Below are positions 40,175 to 48,018 of a stretch of 64,000 nucleotides of DNA, piece after piece. This DNA comes from Solirubrobacter sp963736505. GTDB lineage: Bacteria > Actinomycetota > Thermoleophilia > Solirubrobacterales > Solirubrobacteraceae. The stretch is from positions 186,001 to 250,000 of the forward strand of contig CAVTOZ010000002.1 of the NCBI GenBank assembly GCA_963736505.1, given 5' to 3'. Under the pieces are notes generated by a model, which saw nothing but the letters and a program-made list of their open reading frames with translations, did not search any database and was not told the DNA's origin. Positions within the stretch are counted from its first letter, which is position 1. Each line of letters opens with the position of its first letter. Position numbers and translations under genes: made by a program.

Positions 40175-42865
40175 GTGTACGTCCACCAACACCTCGAGCA
40201 GCGGCCGCCGGAGGCGCCGCGCACGGCTCCCGAGCCCGCCGCCGCGCCGCTGCCGCTGGCCTGGCTCGCGCGCCGGCCGGCGGCCCAGCGCGCGAGCGTC
40301 CTGCACGCGCTCTCGCGCACCGCCGGCAACCAGGCGGTCGCCCGCGCCGTGGCGCCGCCGAGCACCGGCGGCGGCGGCGGAGAGACCGAGGCGCACGTCG
40401 ACGCCGCCTCGGCGACGCCCGAGGAGCGGCTGCAGGAGATCCCGAAGGCGCTGGCCTCCGGCGAGACGGCCTACCTGGTCGCCCTGTGGGACGGCTTCGG
40501 CAGCGTCCCGGACGCCGCGCGCGAGCGCGAGGCGCTGTTCCTTCAGTCCGCCGCCGCCGCGCCTTCGCTGTGGGACCGCTTCACCGCCGAGCAGGACGCG
40601 TTCAAGCGCGCCGTCGAGGCCACGGCGCTCGAGCACCTGTCGGCCAACCGCGACTACGTCGCGGCCGAGATGGCGCGGCTCAGCGTCGCCGGCGGCCCGG
40701 TGGCGGAGCCCGGCCACGAGCAGGCGCTCGAACGGACGCAGGCGCTGGCCAAGCGGGCCGAGTCCGCGCTGCAGGTCAAGCAGCGGCTGCTCGCGATCAC
40801 GGTCGGGCTGGTCCCGGTCAACGAGGACGTCTACACGATGATCCCGGTCCCGTTCGACCCCAAGCACCCGACGCCGAGCGTGCTGCAGGAGCCCGGAGAC
40901 AAGACCTGGGACGAGGTCAACGCGCAGTACGAGGACAACGAGCGCCTGCTCGGCAACATCCAGGCCTCCAGCCCGGGCGTGTTCGCGCTGATCCAGGGCG
41001 ACGTCGCGCACGCCGCGACCGCCGCGAGCGACCTCGCCCATGCGGACCCGAACTCGGCGGCCGCGTACCTGGAGGCGTCGCTCAGCGGGCTGATGAAGTC
41101 ACTCGAGGACACGGCGGCCGGCGTCAGGGAGCGCTACTCGTGGGAGCAGCTCTCGCTGCTGCACCCGCAGGTGCTCGCACAGGCGCCGTTCACCGAGCCG
41201 CTGGCGGCCGGCGCCGCCCAGCACGCCAAGGGCGACCACGGCGCCGAGGGCGCGGTGATGGCGGCCGGCCTGCTCGCCGCGATGCTCGGCGTGTTCGCCA
41301 CCGGCGGCCTGGCCGCGGCGCTCGCGGTCGTCGGCGCGGCGGCGAGCGGCGCGCAGGCGGTCACGAGCATCGGCGAGTACGAGCGGCTCGCGGAGCTGCG
41401 AGGCGCGCGCACCGGCGACTCCGCCCACGACCTCGTCTCCAGCGAGACCGTCGACGAGTCCCAGGCGCAGGCGATCCTCGACACGCTGTTCGCGTTCCTC
41501 GACGGCGTCTCTGCCGTCCACGCGCTCAAGGGCCTCGGCGGCGCCGAGGCGGTCGCCGAGAAGCTCGCCGACTTCGGCGGGCTCGCCACGGCCGAGAAGG
41601 CCGAGGTGCTCGGGGCCGCGATGGAGAGCATGGGCGAGGCGCAGGCGCTCGACCGCGTCGGCGGCATCGCCGCCGTCCGCGGCGAGCTGGCGGGAACGTC
41701 GCCCGCGCGGCGCGCGGAGGCGCTGTCGACGCGGCTCGAGGGCGAGCTGGCCGCCGAACTCGGCGGCAAGGAGGCGCGCGCCGCGGCGGCGAGCGAGATC
41801 GCCACCGGCGTGCCGGTCGCGCCGCCGCCGTCGCCCGCGCTCACGGCGGACGAGCTGCTGCAGAAGGCGCGCCAGTACGCGGCCGAGCGGACCGGCCTGC
41901 CGCCGGAGCGCGCTCGAGGTCGTCGCGCCGCACCTCGCCGACGGCGACGCGCTGGCCGAGCTCGCCGCCCGCGCGGCGCGGACGGCGAACGAGTGGTCGT
42001 CCGCCTACGAGCGGCTCGGCACCGCCGAGGAGCGCATCCGCTTCGTGCACCAGGGCACGAGCGACTGGGGGCGCGGGCGCAACCTGCCCGTCCCCGAGCT
42101 CGAGATCGGCGACCGGACCCACTTCGACGGCGTCAAGTGGTCGATCATCTACGACCGCAACCTGTTGAGCGCCGACCGCGCGACCAATGCGTTCTGGGAG
42201 CAGCTGCGCAGCCTCGGGGTGCACGAGCTGCAGCACTCCGAGCAGTACATCGAGCTGGCCCGCTACATGCTCGGCCAGGGCCGCCCGATGGCGGAGGTCG
42301 AGGCGCTCGCGGACATCAGCGGCAAGGGCGCGGCGGAGGTGGCCCGCCTCGGCCCGCTGGCCGAGGGCATGGACGGCTTCGAGGACGCGAAGACCTGGTA
42401 CGAGTCGATCCTGGGCTCCGGCCGCCCGCACCGCGACGCCGTGCTGGCCAGGCTGGACGCGTTCAAGGAGCTGAGGGCCGCGCAGAAGCGCGCGCACGAG
42501 GCGCTGGTGCTGGCGCAGAACCGGCTGATCGACTCGGCCGCCCTCTCGGCCGAGGAGAAGGTCCTCGCCCGCGCCAAGGCAGCCGAGGCGTCCGCGGCGG
42601 CCAACAGATCGACGAGGTCGTGCGGCGGCGCGCGCCGGAGATCGAGGCCAACCACGGCGACTACCTGAATCTGCCGGAGGAGCGCGACGCCTACCGCGCG
42701 CAGGCCGGCTACGCGGACGCGCTCGCCGCGCGGCGCGAGACGGAGGCGATGCGGCGCGCCGAGGCCGAGCTGCGCGGCATGCTCCGCGCCGACCCGCCGG
42801 CGCCGGTGCCGGCGGGCTCGCCCGCGCCGTGGGAGATCCACGACGCCGACGGCGTCTGGCAGTAG
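40175..42865 (+). CDS. polymorphic-toxin/eCIS-effector-like protein with HExxH domain, carrying two compensating frameshifts
   Basis: The frame from GTG 40175 (another GTG at 40171) stays open for 896 codons, but coding quality changes frame twice. Residues 1-575 are normal: a Pro-rich start, then LHALSRTAGNQAVARAV (44-60), the short motif that precedes toxin or injection-system effector bodies in many bacteria, then long helices and an apolar stretch (about 360-400). Near 41,912 coding similarity moves one frame on (ALEVVAPHLADGDALAELAA), through GVHELQHSEQYIELARYML, with the zinc motif at 42222-42236. Near 42,610 it returns to the first frame (IDEVVRRRAPEIEANHGDYL then NLPEERDAYRAQ). Reading straight through gives an Arg-rich nonsense centre. 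It is either a pseudogene, a sequence error or a recoded gene. No immunity-like neighbour is evident. Confidence 0.65.
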   Translation: MYVHQHLEQRPPEAPRTAPEPAAAPLPLAWLARRPAAQRASVLHALSRTAGNQAVARAVAPPSTGGGGGETEAHVDAASATPEERLQEIPKALASGETAYLVALWDGFGSVPDAAREREALFLQSAAAAPSLWDRFTAEQDAFKRAVEATALEHLSANRDYVAAEMARLSVAGGPVAEPGHEQALERTQALAKRAESALQVKQRLLAITVGLVPVNEDVYTMIPVPFDPKHPTPSVLQEPGDKTWDEVNAQYEDNERLLGNIQASSPGVFALIQGDVAHAATAASDLAHADPNSAAAYLEASLSGLMKSLEDTAAGVRERYSWEQLSLLHPQVLAQAPFTEPLAAGAAQHAKGDHGAEGAVMAAGLLAAMLGVFATGGLAAALAVVGAAASGAQAVTSIGEYERLAELRGARTGDSAHDLVSSETVDESQAQAILDTLFAFLDGVSAVHALKGLGGAEAVAEKLADFGGLATAEKAEVLGAAMESMGEAQALDRVGGIAAVRGELAGTSPARRAEALSTRLEGELAAELGGKEARAAAASEIATGVPVAPPPSPALTADELLQKARQYAAERTGLPPERARGRRAAPRRRRRAGRARRPRGADGERVVVRLRAARHRRGAHPLRAPGHERLGARAQPARPRARDRRPDPLRRRQVVDHLRPQPVERRPRDQCVLGAAAQPRGARAAALRAVHRAGPLHARPGPPDGGGRGARGHQRQGRGGGGPPRPAGRGHGRLRGREDLVRVDPGLRPPAPRRRAGQAGRVQGAEGRAEARARGAGAGAEPADRLGRPLGRGEGPRPRQGSRGVRGGQQIDEVVRRRAPEIEANHGDYLNLPEERDAYRAQAGYADALAARRETEAMRRAEAELRGMLRADPPAPVPAGSPAPWEIHDADGVWQ

Positions 42866-43228
42866 CTAGGCGCCGCCGCGCGCCTGGTCGACGAGCGACT
42901 TGGGCGCCACCGCCGCGTACGCGTCCTCGATCGCGCCCGCGATCTCGTTCCAGTCGAGCCCGCGGTTCAGATGCACGCCGATCCAGCCGCGGTGGCCCAC
43001 GTAGGGCGGGCGGAAGTAGTGCTCCGGCTCGCCCGCCACGAGCGCCTCCTGCATCCCGTCGGGCGCCGCGCACCAGAGCGCGAGCCGGCCGTCGCCGTGA
43101 TGGTCGTCGAGGTACATGACGAACGTCTTCTTGCCGCGCACGAACCAGGCCGGCGAGCCGTGGCTCGGCCGCTCGACCACCTCGGGCAGCCCCATACAGA
43201 CGGCACGCACGCGCTCGAGCGGGTCCAT
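42866..43228 (-). CDS. MmcQ/YjbR-family protein
   Basis: 120 residues. The family pattern is clear: VCMGLPEVVERPSHGSPAWF near the start, GKKTFVMYLDDHHGDGRLAL in the middle, EPEHYFRPPYVGHRGWIGVH and the final ALVDQAR-like helix (APKSLVDQARGG). These cytosolic proteins have a CyaY-like double-wing fold suggested to bind DNA; the precise role is not known. The stop shares a region with the end of the convergent toxin-like gene (their stops are adjacent). Confidence 0.88.
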   Translation of the reverse strand: MDPLERVRAVCMGLPEVVERPSHGSPAWFVRGKKTFVMYLDDHHGDGRLALWCAAPDGMQEALVAGEPEHYFRPPYVGHRGWIGVHLNRGLDWNEIAGAIEDAYAAVAPKSLVDQARGGA

Positions 43229-43289
43229 CGCGCCATTGTCGGGGATCCAGCGCTCGCGCGATCGGCTCCGCAGGCCGACAGGTCCAGTA

Positions 43290-44147
43290 ATGCACACATT
43301 TCTCAAGCGGGCCGTCCTGCTCGGCGCCGCGGCCGCCCTGCTTCTCGCCGCCCCCGCGCGCGCGGACAACGTCGTGCCCGACGACGAGATCGTCCAGGGC
43401 AGCCTGTGCGCCGGCCCGGACTGCGTGAACGGCGAGTCCTTCGGCTTCGACACGGTCCGCCTGAAGGGTCCGGTGCTGCGGCTCGCGTTCTCCGACACCA
43501 GCACATCGCCCGGCTTCCCGACCACCGACTGGGCGCTCGTCGCCAACGACGCGGACGGCGCCGGAACCGAGGGCTACCTCGCGTTCCAGGACACCAGCGC
43601 GAGCACCACGCCGCTGCGGATCCTCGCCGGCGCCCCGACCGACACGCTCCGGGTCGAGCGCGACGGGAGCGTCCGGCTGCTCGACGGCGCGCTGCTGCAG
43701 CGCGTCGACGCGACCACGACAGAGAACCCCGCCGCGGTCGACGCCGCCGCGCTGACGACGGCGCTGAGCACGTTGCCGCTGTCGCGGTTCGAGTACACCG
43801 CCGACACCGCCGACACGCGCCATCTCGGCCCGACGGCGTCCGCGTTCAACGCCGCGTTCGCGCTCGGCTCCGGCACCGACGACCTCGCGCCCGCCGACGA
43901 GGCGGGCGTCGCGCTCGCCGTGAGCAAGGCGCTGGCGGCGCGGCTCGACGACCTCGCCGGCCCGCAGGGGCCGCGCGGACCCGACGGCCCGCAGGGCCCG
44001 CCCGGCGCCGACGCCAAGCCGTCGGACGGGCTCGCCGCCGCGCTCAAGCGGCTCGACGCGCTCGAGCGCGCGCAGACGCTGCTGCGCGCGCGCAACCTCG
44101 CGCTGCGGCAGACCGTGCGCGCGCTGCGCGCCGGGAGCCACCGATGA
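43290..44147 (+). CDS. secreted collagen-like protein, first of a tandem pair
   Basis: 285 residues. Signal peptide about 1-25 (LKRAVLLGAAAALLLAAPARA). The body has the block VVPDDEIVQGSLCAGPDCVN then GESFGFDTVRLKG and FPTTDWALVANDADG. This pattern is widespread in exported proteins that precede fibre or S74-peptidase tails. A short collagen-like run GPQGPRGPDGPQGPPGAD (about 230-247) leads into a C-terminal helix (LAAALKRLDALERAQTLLRA) likely to form a trimeric coiled coil. No catalytic motif. Coupled by ATGA to its paralog. Confidence 0.75.
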   Translation: MHTFLKRAVLLGAAAALLLAAPARADNVVPDDEIVQGSLCAGPDCVNGESFGFDTVRLKGPVLRLAFSDTSTSPGFPTTDWALVANDADGAGTEGYLAFQDTSASTTPLRILAGAPTDTLRVERDGSVRLLDGALLQRVDATTTENPAAVDAAALTTALSTLPLSRFEYTADTADTRHLGPTASAFNAAFALGSGTDDLAPADEAGVALAVSKALAARLDDLAGPQGPRGPDGPQGPPGADAKPSDGLAAALKRLDALERAQTLLRARNLALRQTVRALRAGSHR

Positions 44148-44995
44148 GGCTGCGCAGCGCGCTGCTCGGCGCGGGCCTGTCGCTGGCGCTCGCCGCCCCC
44201 GCGCACGCCGACCAGGTCATCCCGGACGACCAGATCGTCCAAGGCGACCAGTGCGTCGGCCTGGACTGCATCAACGGCGAGGCGTTCGGATCCGACACGC
44301 TGCGGCTGAAGGAGAACAACACGCGCCTCGCGTTCGACGACACGTCGACGGCGCCGGGCGATCCGGCCAACGACTGGGAGCTGACGGCCAACGACACGGC
44401 CAACGGCGGCCAGAGCTACCTCGGCGTGACCGACCGCACCGCGGGCACGTTGCCGCTGCGCGTGCTGGAGGGAGGTCCCGCGGACGTGCTCGCGCTCGCC
44501 CCCGGCGGGCTCGCGCGACTCGCGCACGGCACGCTGGTCCAGCGCGTGAACGGCAGCGCGACCGAGAACCCGTCCGGCTTCGACGCGGGCGCCCTGCTGA
44601 CCGCGCTCGGCACGCTCCCGGTGTCCACCTACCACCTCGCCGGCGACCCGTCGCCGGCGCGTCACATCGGGCCCACGGGCGCGGCGTTCAACGCCGCCTT
44701 CGGGCTCGGCAGCGGTGCCGACGTGGCGCTCGGCGACCTGACGGGGGTCGCGCTTGCCGCGGCGAAGGAGCTGGCGCAGCGCGTCGCCGCGTCGCCGCCC
44801 GGTCAGGCCGGACCGGCCGGCGAGCGCGGCTCGACCGGGCCCGCGGGCGCCCCGGCGGCCGCCGACGCCGACCACGCGCCGCCGGCCGCCGCGCTGGCCG
44901 CGTTCCGGGCGCGCCTGGATCGCCTCGCCCGCGGGGAGACGGAGGTACGCCGGCGCACCGCCGCGCTGCGCAAGCGGATCGAGGCGATGCGGTAG
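44144..44995 (+). CDS. secreted collagen-like protein, second of a tandem pair
   Basis: 283 residues, paralog of the preceding gene with the same order of parts: signal peptide (RSALLGAGLSLALAAPAHA), VIPDDQIVQGDQCVGLDCIN, GEAFGSDTLRLKENN, DWELTANDTANGGQSYLGV, a shorter Gly-rich run (AGPAGERGSTGPAGAP) and a terminal coiled coil (RLDRLARGETEVRRRTAALR). ATG overlaps the first gene's TGA, so the two are made together and may form mixed trimers. Confidence 0.75.
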   Translation: MRLRSALLGAGLSLALAAPAHADQVIPDDQIVQGDQCVGLDCINGEAFGSDTLRLKENNTRLAFDDTSTAPGDPANDWELTANDTANGGQSYLGVTDRTAGTLPLRVLEGGPADVLALAPGGLARLAHGTLVQRVNGSATENPSGFDAGALLTALGTLPVSTYHLAGDPSPARHIGPTGAAFNAAFGLGSGADVALGDLTGVALAAAKELAQRVAASPPGQAGPAGERGSTGPAGAPAAADADHAPPAAALAAFRARLDRLARGETEVRRRTAALRKRIEAMR

Positions 44996-44998
44996 CGG

Positions 44999-45814
44999 TC
45001 AGGGCGCCGCGAAGCGCAGCGCGAAGATCCGCGGCATCGCGGCGGGCACGACGCGCTGCAGCGCCGGCGCGAGCAGCCCGAAGACGGGGTCGCCGGCCCG
45101 GTCGGGCCGCAGCGCGTGGACGTCGGCGATCGCGGGCGTGAGCGCCGCGATCCGCTCGCGCTCGGAGCCGCCGGAGCCCCACGGCATCGGCGGCGGCTCG
45201 TAGCCCTCGCGCGTGCGCGCCTTGCCCGTCAGGGTCGCCTTGCTCGCCCACGACGGCACGGTGTCGAAGACCATCGCGCCGCCGGGCAGCCGCTCCGCGA
45301 CGCTTACGATCAGGCGGTCGGCCTGGTCGCGCTCGAAGTACATCAGCAGGCCCTGCGCGGTGACCATCACGTCAGGGGCGGCGACCTCGTCCAGCCACGC
45401 GAGGTCGAGCGCCGAGCGGGCGATCGTGCGCCGCCGCGGCGAGTCCGGCAGCAGCTTGCGCTGCACCTCGACGACCTCCGGCAGCTCGACCGTGACCCAT
45501 CTCACACGGCCGTCGTCGACCCGCCAGAACTGCGTCTCCAGCCCTTCGCCGAGCGCGACCACGGTGGCTCCCGGCCTTGCGGCCATGAAGCGGCGCACCT
45601 CGGTGTCGAACCGGCGCGCGCGCAGCGCCTGCCAGCGGGCTCGCCAGCCGCTGGCGCCGAAGCGCTCGGCGAACGGGTAGTCGATCCGGTCCACCACCTC
45701 GACGGCGAGCGGATCGGGGAGGACGCTGTCGGGCCGGCGGGACTCGTCCGCGCGCGTGTAGAGGGTCCACAACATCGTCTCGGGCACACCTGTGAGATCG
45801 ACGGCTACGCTCAT
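44999..45814 (-). CDS. LCMT-family S-adenosylmethionine-dependent O-methyltransferase
   Basis: 271 residues. The family layout is visible: TMLWTLYTRADESRRPDSVL then PDPLAVEVVDRIDYPF, RARRFDTEVRRFM, the SAM-binding VVALGEGLETQFWRV, WVTVELPEVVEVQRKLLP, and AQGLLMYFERDQADRLIV. Members methylate carboxyl or hydroxyl groups of small molecules, often polyketides; no biosynthetic cluster is nearby, so the substrate is open. Its start is only 8 nt from that of the divergent methyltransferase. Confidence 0.88.
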   Translation of the reverse strand: MSVAVDLTGVPETMLWTLYTRADESRRPDSVLPDPLAVEVVDRIDYPFAERFGASGWRARWQALRARRFDTEVRRFMAARPGATVVALGEGLETQFWRVDDGRVRWVTVELPEVVEVQRKLLPDSPRRRTIARSALDLAWLDEVAAPDVMVTAQGLLMYFERDQADRLIVSVAERLPGGAMVFDTVPSWASKATLTGKARTREGYEPPPMPWGSGGSERERIAALTPAIADVHALRPDRAGDPVFGLLAPALQRVVPAAMPRIFALRFAAP

Positions 45815-45822
45815 GGCCCCTT

Positions 45823-46734
45823 ATGGTCGCACCGCCCTCCGAGCACGAGATCCTCGACGTCAATCGCCGCTATCACGACGTCGCGGCCTCCTCCTACGAC
45901 GCCAAGTGGGGTATCTCGTTCGGCGAGATCGGCCACCGCCAGGTGCTCGGCAAGCTGACCAAGCTGCTGGGCCCGAGGCCCGGCCCGTTCGAGCGCTCGC
46001 TGGAGATCGGCGCGGGCACCGGCTACTTCTCGCTGAACCTGCTGCAGACCGGCGTCGTGCGCGAGGCGACCTGCACCGACATCAGCCCCGGGATGCTGGA
46101 GGCGCTCGAGCACAACGCGGAGACGCTCGGCCTGGAGGTCACGACGGCCGCGTGCGACGCGACCGAGCTGCCGTTCGAGGACGAGAGCTTCGACCTCGTG
46201 CTCGGCCACGCCGTGCTGCACCACCTGCCCGACCTGCCGCGCGCGTTCGCCGAGTTCGCGCGCGTGCTGCGCCCGGGCGGGACGCTGTTCTTCGCCGGCG
46301 AGCCGTCGCACTCCGGCGACCGCCTGGCCGCCGTCCCCAAGGGGGCCGCGCTCCGGCTCGCTCCCCTGTGGCGGCGCGCGCTGCGCGCCCGGCCCGCGCC
46401 GCAGGGCCACCAGCAGGGCGCGCCCGACGACCACGCGCTGGAGGCCGTCGTCGACGTCCACGCCTTCGTGCCGGCCGACCTCGAGCGCGCCGCCGCCGTC
46501 TCCGGCTTCGGCGACGTGCGCGTCCAAGGCGAGGAGCTGCTGGCGAACTGGTTCGGCTGGTTCAACCGCACGCTCGAGTCCAGCGCCGAGCCCAAGGACA
46601 TCCCGATGGGCTGGATCCAGTACGCCTACCGGGGCTACATCGCGCTGCAGGGCGTGGACCGGCGGCTGCTGGAGCCACATCTGCCGCCGCGGATCTTCTA
46701 CAACCTGATGATCGCGGCCCGCAAGCCCGGGTGA
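45823..46734 (+). CDS. class I SAM-dependent methyltransferase
   Basis: 303 residues. SAM motif I is LEIGAGTGYFSLNLLQTG (about 54-71), followed by TDISPGMLEALEHNA, DATELPFEDESFDLVLGHAV and the LRPGGTLFFAGEPS strand, the UbiE/Methyltransf_11 order. The C-terminal 120 residues (about 180-300) are an extra helical part ending PHLPPRIFYNLMIAARKPG. The substrate cannot be deduced. Last bases form a GTGA overlap with the DUF3159 gene. Confidence 0.88.
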   Translation: MVAPPSEHEILDVNRRYHDVAASSYDAKWGISFGEIGHRQVLGKLTKLLGPRPGPFERSLEIGAGTGYFSLNLLQTGVVREATCTDISPGMLEALEHNAETLGLEVTTAACDATELPFEDESFDLVLGHAVLHHLPDLPRAFAEFARVLRPGGTLFFAGEPSHSGDRLAAVPKGAALRLAPLWRRALRARPAPQGHQQGAPDDHALEAVVDVHAFVPADLERAAAVSGFGDVRVQGEELLANWFGWFNRTLESSAEPKDIPMGWIQYAYRGYIALQGVDRRLLEPHLPPRIFYNLMIAARKPG

Positions 46735-47354
46735 CCGAGCCGGACCCTCCGAGCCCGCTGGATCTGCTGCGCGACAAGCGCGCGATCGTGGATACGGGGC
46801 TCGGGCCCGTCGCCTTCGTCCTCGTCTACGCGCTTGCGGGGGTGAACACGGCCGCCGCGGTCGCGGTCGGCCTCTCGGTCGTGCTGATGATCGAGCGGCT
46901 GCTGCGCGGCAAGTCGGCGATCAACGCCGTCGGCGGGCTGATCGGCACCGGGATCGCGGCGTTCATCGCGGTCAAGAGCGGCCGGCCCGAGGGCTACTTC
47001 GTCCCGCGCATGCTCTACCAGCTCGCGCTGGCGGTCGTGTTCGCGGGCTCGGTGCTGATCCGCCGGCCGATCGGCATGTTCATCGGCGCCGCCGTCTTCC
47101 GCGCCGAGCCGGGCTGGACCGACGACCGGCGCGTGCGGCGCGTGTTCTCCGGCGTCACGCTGTGGTGGGCGGCGCTGTTCGCGTTCCGCGCCGCCGTGTA
47201 CGCCGTGCTGATCGCGGCGCACAAGCCGGGCGGGCTGGCGGCCGCGTCGATCGCGATCGGCTGGCCGCCGTTCCTCGCGCTCGCCTGGGCTAGCTACCGC
47301 TACGTGCCCTGGCGGCTCGAGCGGCTCGGCGCGCCCCCGCCCAGACCTTCATAG
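46731..47354 (+). CDS. DUF3159-type integral membrane protein
   Basis: 207 residues, GTG start overlapping the methyltransferase TGA. Five or six membrane segments: LGPVAFVLVYALAGVNTAAA, VAVGLSVVLMIERLL, INAVGGLIGTGIAAFIAV, LALAVVFAGSVLIRRPIGMF, TLWWAALFAFRAAVYAVLIA, SIAIGWPPFLALAWASY. A short charged loop (AEPGWTDDRRVRRVFSGVTL) sits between segments 4 and 5, as in the actinobacterial DUF3159 family. Function unknown. Its 3' end overlaps the convergent esterase gene by 65 nt. Confidence 0.8.
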   Translation: MTEPDPPSPLDLLRDKRAIVDTGLGPVAFVLVYALAGVNTAAAVAVGLSVVLMIERLLRGKSAINAVGGLIGTGIAAFIAVKSGRPEGYFVPRMLYQLALAVVFAGSVLIRRPIGMFIGAAVFRAEPGWTDDRRVRRVFSGVTLWWAALFAFRAAVYAVLIAAHKPGGLAAASIAIGWPPFLALAWASYRYVPWRLERLGAPPPRPS

Positions 47355-48018
47355 CCCGGTACGCGTAGGTCCAGTCGCCCTGCAGCGCCCGCACGCGGCT
47401 GCGCTCGCCCGGGGAGATCAGCGTCGCGGGCCAGACGCGCACCTGCATGCCGTCGGCCGCCAGCACGGCGAGCGCGCGCTCGGCGATCGCGACCTGGCCG
47501 AACGCCGTCGGGTGCACGCGATCGGTCATCACGTGGTTGCGCGCCCCGAAGCCGCGCAGGTCGAGCACGAGCGCGCCGTGGCGCGCCGCGGCCGCCTCGA
47601 TCAGCGCGTTGGCCTCGGCCACGCCCGGCGCGAGCGGGCGGCCGAGGTCGAGCGGGAGCGTGACCGCGAGCACGCGCTCGCAGCGCTCCGCCAGCGCGGC
47701 GAGCGCGGCGTCGTGAGCGGCCGCGAACGCGGCCGGGCTCCAGTCGCCGGCGCGCACGTCGTTGACGCCGACGTAGAGGCAGCCGAGCTCGTAGCGCGCG
47801 CCGGGATCGGCGGCGTGGGCGCGGAACGCGGGCAGCTGGGCGCCGACGACGCCGGCCGCGCGGGCGCCGTCGACGGCGTAGGTCGTGAACGGCAGGCCGA
47901 GCCCGCGCGCGACCCACAGCGCCCACGACTGCAGCGCGACGCCCCACTGCAGCTCGCCGCCGCCGTTGGTGATCGAGTCCCCGAACGCGAGGACCCCGAG
48001 GCGACAGGGCGGGCTCAG
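47290..48018 (-). CDS. SGNH/GDSL-type hydrolase
   Basis: About 242 residues. Block I GVLAFGDSITNGGGELQWG with the catalytic Ser, block III YVGVNDVRAGDW (GxND), and block V TDRVHPTAFGQVAIAERAL with the Asp/His pair are all present. Such enzymes are esterases, lipases or acetyl-sugar esterases; no signal peptide is seen. No ATG, GTG or TTG lies before block I in this frame. The likeliest start is CTG at 48018, which overlaps the upstream TGA (CTGA), like the ATGA/GTGA overlaps elsewhere here. A lost start or upstream frameshift is the alternative. Confidence 0.75.
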   Translation of the reverse strand: MSPPCRLGVLAFGDSITNGGGELQWGVALQSWALWVARGLGLPFTTYAVDGARAAGVVGAQLPAFRAHAADPGARYELGCLYVGVNDVRAGDWSPAAFAAAHDAALAALAERCERVLAVTLPLDLGRPLAPGVAEANALIEAAAARHGALVLDLRGFGARNHVMTDRVHPTAFGQVAIAERALAVLAADGMQVRVWPATLISPGERSRVRALQGDWTYAYRAMKVWAGARRAARAARARSGS

